A stretch of 38,239 bases of DNA from contig PBDC01000097.1 of assembly GCA_002717185.1 (NCBI GenBank), positions 1 to 38,239 of the forward strand, given 5' to 3'. Made by a program: the position numbers and the translations under genes. Under the pieces are notes generated by a model, which was not told where the DNA came from, did not search any database, and saw only the letters and a list, made by a program, of their open reading frames with translations. Below, in pieces: positions 33,078 through 38,239 of the stretch (its first letter is position 1; each line of letters opens with the position of its first letter). Origin of the DNA: Rhodospirillaceae bacterium. GTDB taxonomy: Bacteria > Pseudomonadota > Alphaproteobacteria > UBA8366 > GCA-2717185.

Positions 33078-35425
33078 CATTCCGTGCGCCGATAGGGTCA
33101 TCCTTGCCACGTGATCGCGCCAAGCGGTTGCTGGCTGGGCGCGGCCGGTATATCGACGATATCGTGCTGCCGCGAATGCTGCACCTGGCTTTTGTGCGTT
33201 CTCCCTTTCCTCGTGCCAGGATCGACGCGATCGATACCGTTGAAGCCGCTCAAATGCCAGGTGTGGTTCGTGTCGTCACGGGGAAGGACTTGGAGGGTGT
33301 CGTCGCATCGTGGAGGGGTACTCACAATCTTTTTCCCGACATGAAGGTGCCCGTTCAGATGGCACTTGCGACTGGTGTTGCGTGTTGGCAAGGGGAGGCG
33401 GTTGCCGCGGTTGCCGCACGCAATCGGGCTGAGGCAGAAGACGCCGCGGAGCATGTCTTCGTCGATTGGTTCGAACTCCCAGCGGTAACCGAGGCGGCGG
33501 CCGCGCTTGAACCAATAGCACCGGTGGTTCACGAGGATTTTGCCAGTAATCAGGCATTTACTGCGGAAGTCTTGCATGGCGATACGTCTGCAGCCTTTGC
33601 AGATGCGCCTCACGTCGTCGAGCGGCAGTTTAGGTTCAACCGGCATACCGGTGTCAGCCTTGAGACGCGGGGTCTGGTTGCTGATTACGACCCCACCTCG
33701 GACCGATTGACCGTGCACCAGTCTCATCAGACGCCACATCAGCAGCAGGACCTGTATGCTCGTTTGCTTAAGATCCCGGAACAGAATGTTCGAGTAATAT
33801 GCGATGATGTTGGTGGTGCGTTCGGACTCAAGCACCATCTTTATCCGGACGAATTGGCGGTCTGTGCCATCGCCAAACTACTGACCCGACCAGTTAAATA
33901 CGTCGCCGACCGACTCGAATCTTTTCTGGCCGATATTCATTGCCGCGATCACACGGTCAAGGCGCGCATGGCATTCACCTTGGAAGGCCGCGTTATCGCT
34001 ATTGAACTGGATGATCTATTCCATGCAGGAGCCTATTCGCAGTACCCGCGTTCCAGCGTGGCCGAGGGCAACCAGATCATTCGGGTTAGCGGGATACCTT
34101 ACCGCCATGACCATTACCGTGCAGTCACCCGCATGGCCTATCTCAATAAATCGGTTTCGGGGCATATCCGCTCTGTCGGCCATCCTATCGCTTGTGCGGT
34201 AACCGAGCAGTTGATCGATCTTGGTGCGCGTGAATTAGGTATTGACCCGGTTACCATGCGGCAACGGAACTATCTGCGAGATGTGGATTTTCCGATGACT
34301 TCGACCGGGGGAATCGCGCTTGAAAAATTGTCTTTTCATGGCTGCCTAAACCGCGCGTTGCAACGTATAGACCTTGACGCATTCCGAGCGGAGCAAGTTG
34401 CGTTTCGCGAGGAGGGGGTCTATCGCGGCATCGGCTTTGCGACCTTTGTCGATTTAACGTCGATTGGCCCGGAGTACTATGGCCAGGGTGGGCAACATAT
34501 AAGTGCTCAGGAAACCTGCCTATTAAGACTGGAGGCATCCGGTGGCATTCGCTGCTACACCGGTGTGACTGATCAGGGGCAAGGTATCGACAGCGGGATA
34601 CAGCAGGTGGTCGCCGGAGTGATCGGCGTGCCGGTGGACGATGTTAAGGTAAATAGTGGCGATAGCGAGCTTTGTCCGGTCGGCGGCGGCTCGTGGGGTT
34701 CGCGCGGCGCGGCGCTCGGCGGCGAAGCAGCTCTGCGGGCGGGCCGGGAGTTGCGCGAGAACATTTTGAATATCGCTGGTGTCCTTCTGCAGAAAGACGC
34801 TGGTTCGCTCGATATCCGCGACGGTAAGATTGTTGATGCGGTATCCAGTGCCGTGCATATGAAATTAGATGAAGTCGCGGCGGTCGGCCATTTCAAGCCC
34901 TATATGATCCCTGATGATATCGCGGCTGACCTAACAGTTACCGCGCGATATGCCAGCCATGGCCGTCTGTTTCTGCCGGCGAATGGGCTTCATGTAGCAG
35001 TCGTGGAGGTGGATACGGATACAGGCCAGATAGCGATCCGCCGCTATCTGGTCGTGCATGATTGTGGCCGGTTGATTAATCCGATGCTGGTTGCTGAGCA
35101 GGTTCGCGGCGGGGTGGTCCAGGGGATCGGCGGAGCGCTTTATGAGGAGTTCGTTTTTGACGAAGCTGGCTCGCTGTGTAATGGCACGATGGCGGATTAT
35201 CTAGTGCCTATGGCAGTTGAGATGCCCGATATTGAGGTAGAACATTTGGAAACACCTACCGCAACGTCGGAATTGGGTGCAAAAGGTGCCGGTGAAGCGG
35301 GCACGACCGGGACCTTCGGGGCGATCTTGAATGCCGTTAATGATGCGCTGGTGCCATTCGATGTTACGTTGAGTGAAACACCGCTGACGCCGTCCCGGAT
35401 TTTGCAGGTACTGGGAAAGATTTAA
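33074..35425 (+). CDS. Molybdenum hydroxylase large subunit with a divergent active-site loop
   Basis: A 783-residue Mo-binding subunit. It begins APIGSSLPRDRAKRLLAGRG and YIDDIVLPRMLH, has DDVGGAFGLKH in the Moco domain, and ends with the Glu motif ELGAKGAGEAG. The active-site loop near 362-372 reads GHIRSVGHPIA, unlike the RGAG loops of the two paralogues on the minus strand and unlike the CSFR loop of CO dehydrogenase. This marks a different substrate class. The GTG start overlaps the small subunit gene. With the M and S genes just upstream it should form a complete L2M2S2 enzyme. Confidence 0.94.
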   Translation: MTFRAPIGSSLPRDRAKRLLAGRGRYIDDIVLPRMLHLAFVRSPFPRARIDAIDTVEAAQMPGVVRVVTGKDLEGVVASWRGTHNLFPDMKVPVQMALATGVACWQGEAVAAVAARNRAEAEDAAEHVFVDWFELPAVTEAAAALEPIAPVVHEDFASNQAFTAEVLHGDTSAAFADAPHVVERQFRFNRHTGVSLETRGLVADYDPTSDRLTVHQSHQTPHQQQDLYARLLKIPEQNVRVICDDVGGAFGLKHHLYPDELAVCAIAKLLTRPVKYVADRLESFLADIHCRDHTVKARMAFTLEGRVIAIELDDLFHAGAYSQYPRSSVAEGNQIIRVSGIPYRHDHYRAVTRMAYLNKSVSGHIRSVGHPIACAVTEQLIDLGARELGIDPVTMRQRNYLRDVDFPMTSTGGIALEKLSFHGCLNRALQRIDLDAFRAEQVAFREEGVYRGIGFATFVDLTSIGPEYYGQGGQHISAQETCLLRLEASGGIRCYTGVTDQGQGIDSGIQQVVAGVIGVPVDDVKVNSGDSELCPVGGGSWGSRGAALGGEAALRAGRELRENILNIAGVLLQKDAGSLDIRDGKIVDAVSSAVHMKLDEVAAVGHFKPYMIPDDIAADLTVTARYASHGRLFLPANGLHVAVVEVDTDTGQIAIRRYLVVHDCGRLINPMLVAEQVRGGVVQGIGGALYEEFVFDEAGSLCNGTMADYLVPMAVEMPDIEVEHLETPTATSELGAKGAGEAGTTGTFGAILNAVNDALVPFDVTLSETPLTPSRILQVLGKI

Positions 35426-35450
35426 GCGGACGCACAGCAGGAGAGAGAAT

Positions 35451-36374
35451 ATGAAAATTGCCGTACCCGATCTGATTTCGAACTCCTACTTTCCGGCTGT
35501 AGCGGCGGTGGAACTAGGTTTCTTTCGGGATGAGGGGCTCGATATGGAGCTGGTTCACTACTTCCCGGTCAACAAATGCTGCGAGCTAATGCGCGATGGA
35601 GAATTCGACCTTGTCGCTGGTTCTGCGCACAGTGCCTTGGCCGCTTACCCAAATTGGGAGGGAGCAAAACTGTTGGCGACCTTGGCTCAGGGTATGTATT
35701 GGCTCCTCGTCGTGCGGGCGGATATGGAGTGTGAGCGGGGCGATATTGATGCTGTGAAGGGTCTCTATATCGCGGCTGCACCGTTTGTCGAGTTGGGCTT
35801 GAAGCGGATGCTAGCTGAGGCTGGACTTGACTTGGAGCGGGATAAAATCAAAGTCGCACCAGCGCCAGGCGAAATTAAGCCAGGCGTCTCTTTTGGCGTT
35901 GCTGCAGCGAATTCGTTGGCCAAGGGCGATGTTGACGCATTTTGGGCGAACGGGATGGGGGCGGAGACGGCGATACGTTCCGGCGCAGGCAAGGTGCTGG
36001 TTGATATCCGCCGAGGGGATGAACCGACCAAGGCTTTCAACTACACCTGCCCGGCCTTGATTGGCAGTGACGCCTTTATCGTACGGGACCCGGATGCTGC
36101 GGCAGCAGCGGTACGGGCCATCGTTAAGACACAGAAGGCTATCAAGGAAGATCTTTCCTTGGTTACAAAAGTTGGTGAGAAGCTGTTCCCGTCGGACGAT
36201 GCGAAGATGATCGCCGATGTTGTTGCCCGAGATTTGCCCTACTACGACGCATCAATCTCCGAAGAGTTCGTGTTGGGGATGAATGCGTTCATGACTGACC
36301 TTGGCTGGCTTGAGGGCCCGGTCGCCTATGACAAAGTCGTGGCCACGCAATATGCCGATTTGTGGATGGATTGA
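35451..36374 (+). CDS. NMT1/ABC solute-binding-fold protein without a signal peptide
   Basis: A 307-residue protein of the type II periplasmic-binding fold: IAVPDLISNSYFPAVAAVELGFF, then FDLVAGSAHSAL, then KGDVDAFWANGMGAE. It resembles NMT1/THI5-like binding proteins, but starts directly with the first beta strand and has no signal peptide or lipobox, so it should be cytoplasmic. No ABC permease or ATPase genes are nearby. It may be an enzyme (this fold includes decarboxylase-like and THI5-type proteins) or a cytoplasmic binding factor. AGGAGAG precedes the ATG, 25 bases after the large subunit gene. Confidence 0.8.
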   Translation: MKIAVPDLISNSYFPAVAAVELGFFRDEGLDMELVHYFPVNKCCELMRDGEFDLVAGSAHSALAAYPNWEGAKLLATLAQGMYWLLVVRADMECERGDIDAVKGLYIAAAPFVELGLKRMLAEAGLDLERDKIKVAPAPGEIKPGVSFGVAAANSLAKGDVDAFWANGMGAETAIRSGAGKVLVDIRRGDEPTKAFNYTCPALIGSDAFIVRDPDAAAAAVRAIVKTQKAIKEDLSLVTKVGEKLFPSDDAKMIADVVARDLPYYDASISEEFVLGMNAFMTDLGWLEGPVAYDKVVATQYADLWMD

Positions 36375-36375
36375 T

Positions 36376-37068
36376 ATGACGAATACATTAGAGTTGACCT
36401 TCGTGTCCGGCGACACGAAGCGGTCAGAACTGGTTGTCATCAACGATTTAATTATCGGTGGGTGGACGGGCCGCGATAAGGCCAAACTCGAGGAACACAT
36501 CGTCGAGTTAGAGGCTCTCGGTGTCGCAAGACCAGTTTCCACGCCATGCTTTTACCGGGTCGGTGCCAACTTGCTGACGACGGCTTCTTCTATCCAGACT
36601 GCGGGCAGCGGAAGTAGCGGTGAGGTAGAGTTCTTTTTACTTTTTAAGGATGAAAATTTTTGGGTCGGCCTCGGCTCGGATCATACCGACCGCGAGGTGG
36701 AGGCCTACAATGTCTCCATTTCCAAGCAGTGTTGCCCAAAGCCAGTGGCGTCGACATTGTGGCGCCACGACGATGTGAGCGAGCATTGGGACGAACTGGT
36801 CCTGCGCTCCTACCGGGTCGAGAATGGTGTTAAGGCGCTTTATCAGGAAGGTACAGTCGCTTCGATGATCGACCCAATGAACCTAGTCGCGCAGTACGCT
36901 AAAGAAGTGGCCCCGCTTGTCCCTGGGCAGTTGATGTTTGGTGGAACGTTGCCGGTGATTGGAGAGATTACTGGCGCACCGCGATTCGAGTTTGAACTGG
37001 AGGACCCGGTGCTGGGTCGCAAGATCACGCATGCCTACGACATGACATGGTTGCCAAATATTGGATAG
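36376..37068 (+). CDS. DUF2848 family protein
   Basis: A 230-residue cytoplasmic protein with the DUF2848 pattern: VINDLIIGGWTGRDKA near the start, ELEALGVARPVSTPCFYRV, LLTTA, GSDHTDREVEAY and GQLMFGGTLPVIGEI. The fold is related to fumarylacetoacetate hydrolase, a family of hydrolases and decarboxylases acting on 2,4-dioxo acids. No member function is recalled with confidence. The ATG starts two bases after the stop of the binding-fold gene, so it belongs to the same operon and may process a ring-cleavage or hydroxylation product. Confidence 0.88.
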   Translation: MTNTLELTFVSGDTKRSELVVINDLIIGGWTGRDKAKLEEHIVELEALGVARPVSTPCFYRVGANLLTTASSIQTAGSGSSGEVEFFLLFKDENFWVGLGSDHTDREVEAYNVSISKQCCPKPVASTLWRHDDVSEHWDELVLRSYRVENGVKALYQEGTVASMIDPMNLVAQYAKEVAPLVPGQLMFGGTLPVIGEITGAPRFEFELEDPVLGRKITHAYDMTWLPNIG

Positions 37069-37078
37069 GGGTAGCACG

Positions 37079-37462
37079 ATGCCGAAACCGCATATCGAAT
37101 TCACTGCGCTGAACATGGAGAAGGGTTGGGAAGTGCCGCCCGGCTATCCAGAGGGGATAAAGCAGAAGGTGCTAACGTCGGACCTGGATGAGACGAACAA
37201 GACGGGTAGCCGCTCGCGGCTGCTAAGATTTGATCCAGGCGCTTTTTCGACGGTGCCCTTCGTGCATGATCATTGGGAAGAAGTCTATCTAGTCAACGGC
37301 ACGTTGACGGTGGGTAATGACGAGCAGGGCGATGGCGGTGAGCCTTTCGATGCTCCAACCTACGCTTGCCGTCCACCGGGCGCCTATCACGGACCATTCA
37401 AGTCCGACAGTGGGTGCCTGCTGTTTGAGTTGCACTATTACGCGCCGGTAGATGATGATTAG
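37079..37462 (+). CDS. Small cupin-domain protein
   Basis: A 127-residue single-domain cupin. The metal site is His63, His65 and Glu67/Glu68 in HDHWEEVY, with His104 in GAYHGPF from the second cupin motif. Small ChrR-like cupins of this type bind a metal and may act as enzymes or as helper proteins in aromatic catabolism. GGGGTAG precedes the ATG. It follows DUF2848 by 10 bases and ends three bases before the stop of the convergent flavin reductase gene. It is probably the last gene of the Mo-hydroxylase operon. Confidence 0.86.
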   Translation: MPKPHIEFTALNMEKGWEVPPGYPEGIKQKVLTSDLDETNKTGSRSRLLRFDPGAFSTVPFVHDHWEEVYLVNGTLTVGNDEQGDGGEPFDAPTYACRPPGAYHGPFKSDSGCLLFELHYYAPVDDD

Positions 37463-37465
37463 CTA

Positions 37466-37960
37466 TCAGGAAAGCTGCCGGTACTTTCCTCGGTAAAAAA
37501 TTAGCGGCGGCTCGTTGCCGCCATTGACCAACGTATCGACGCGTGCGACGACGATGTAATGGTCACCGCATTCGTATTGGGCATGCTTGGTACACATTAG
37601 GACGCCGTGATTTGGCTCGATGATTGGCGCTGAGTTGGGGCCTTTGCGATAGGACACGCCTTTCCATTTATCCGGACCGGTCTTGGCGAACTGGTTCGAT
37701 AGATCCTGCTGATCTTCGCGTAAAAGGTTCAGCGCAAAATTGTCGGTTTCAAGCAAGGTCTCAAATTCGGTTAGTGATTCTGCGATGCAGAAAGAGACCA
37801 ACGGTGGATCGAGCGAAACCGAAGAAAAGGAGTTCATGGTTACGCCGATCAATCCTTCCCCGCCATCTGTGCAGGTCATGACCATTACGCCCGTTGCGAA
37901 ACTGCCGACAGCGTCGCGGAACGCCCGTTGATCGAGCGAAGAGTTTTCGGTGCTGGCCAT
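37466..37960 (-). CDS. Flavin reductase (HpaC-like) of a two-component monooxygenase
   Basis: A 164-residue FMN-binding split-barrel protein. It has FRDAVGSFATGVMVMTC, GVTMNSFSSVSLDPPLVSF, FALNLLREDQQDLSNQFA and the FYRGKYRQL end, all typical of flavin reductase domains. It makes reduced FMN or FAD with NAD(P)H for a partner oxygenase. The partner is likely the HpaB-type gene that starts on the other strand at 38067. Its 3' end meets the cupin gene. Confidence 0.93.
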   Translation of the reverse strand: MASTENSSLDQRAFRDAVGSFATGVMVMTCTDGGEGLIGVTMNSFSSVSLDPPLVSFCIAESLTEFETLLETDNFALNLLREDQQDLSNQFAKTGPDKWKGVSYRKGPNSAPIIEPNHGVLMCTKHAQYECGDHYIVVARVDTLVNGGNEPPLIFYRGKYRQLS

Positions 37961-38066
37961 GGTTCGCTGGGGTCCCTGTTACTGTTGTTGGCTGTTACTA
38001 TAGCCATCGGCTCAACATTACCAAACCCGCCGTACTGGCACAGTGTACCCGCAGGAAAGAGACATT

Positions 38067-38239
38067 ATGGCGATTTCATCGAAGCTCCAGTCAACGGGGA
38101 AGCCCTTGGAAGACGACCGGTTTCCTGGTGGTTTGCGCACTGGCGCGCAGTATCTTGACGCGTTGCGCAATGACGGACGCCGGGTCTTCGTCGATGGCGA
38201 AGAGGTGAACGATGTCACGTCCCATCCTGCCTTTGCTGA
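38067..38239 (+). CDS. N-terminal part of an HpaB/PvcC-type flavin-dependent monooxygenase (cut by window end)
   Basis: The gene runs off the right edge after 57 codons. Its start has GCAGGAAAGAG upstream of ATG 38067. The protein contains RTGAQYLDALRNDGRRVFVDGEEVNDVTSHPAF, the usual opening of 4-hydroxyphenylacetate 3-monooxygenase oxygenase components and 4-hydroxybutyryl-CoA-dehydratase-family proteins. With a flavin reductase divergent from it, a two-component aromatic hydroxylase is the best reading. The 106 bases between them should hold both promoters. Confidence 0.85.
   Translation, partial: MAISSKLQSTGKPLEDDRFPGGLRTGAQYLDALRNDGRRVFVDGEEVNDVTSHPAFA

Noticed and set aside
33098..33838. 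A 246-residue minus-strand frame inside the Mo hydroxylase gene
   Set aside because: It is antisense to conserved large-subunit motifs, and the composition is rich in Arg and Cys with no recognised domain.
35451..36374. ABC-type periplasmic substrate-binding protein for import
   Set aside because: No signal peptide or lipobox, and no permease or ATPase gene nearby.
1..38239. CRISPR arrays, tRNA genes, insertion sequences, phage genes
   Set aside because: No regularly spaced repeats, cloverleaf-like segments, transposase or integrase motifs were found on either strand.

Overview
The window reads as a moderately GC-rich alphaproteobacterial chromosome segment, probably from a marine heterotroph. 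The evidence is codon usage, compact divergent and overlapping operons, a DddQ-type DMSP lyase, and catabolic families common in Rhodospirillales- and Rhodobacterales-like bacteria. The lineage is an inference. I see no rRNA, tRNA, CRISPR array, insertion sequence or phage gene.

Layout. 1-556: the end of a membrane-protein gene and a decayed LysR-type regulator. 557-5290: an SDR on the minus strand, then a plus-strand run of an acyl-CoA dehydrogenase with Asp in place of the catalytic Glu, a Gfo/Idh/MocA oxidoreductase and a ThDP enzyme. 5498-7136: a ferritin-like di-iron protein divergent from coxG. 7206-14408: a five-gene minus-strand operon (flavin/F420 monooxygenase, HCCA-isomerase-like protein, dihydroxyphthalate-decarboxylase-like protein, two tandem molybdenum hydroxylase large subunits). 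14520-16608: a divergent metal-dependent amidohydrolase and a TauD-type dioxygenase. 16870-21908: an enolase-superfamily enzyme, an M20 peptidase, a class III aminotransferase, a carboxymuconolactone-decarboxylase-family protein and a DUF952 protein. 22091-22681: the DMSP lyase. 23056-27553: a tight minus-strand operon of thiolase-like protein, DUF35 protein, amidohydrolase, SDR and PhyH oxygenase. 27624-29788: a PiT phosphate transporter divergent from a Nudix hydrolase. 29806-37462: two SDRs, a complete three-subunit molybdenum hydroxylase, a solute-binding-fold protein without a signal peptide, DUF2848 and a cupin. 37466-38239: a flavin reductase divergent from the start of an HpaB-type monooxygenase.

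How the genes may work together. Most genes encode soluble catabolic enzymes. At least three unlinked-looking modules seem to attack small ring or organic acid substrates: hydroxylation by Mo enzymes, oxygenation, isomerisation or decarboxylation, hydrolysis, and CoA-linked cleavage. The best candidates for an undescribed pathway are the 7206-16608 divergent cluster and the 30948-38239 Mo-hydroxylase cluster. Both contain a cytoplasmic protein of the periplasmic-binding-protein fold beside Mo hydroxylase genes. No intact transcription regulator and no dedicated organic-substrate transporter is visible, so control and uptake must be encoded elsewhere.
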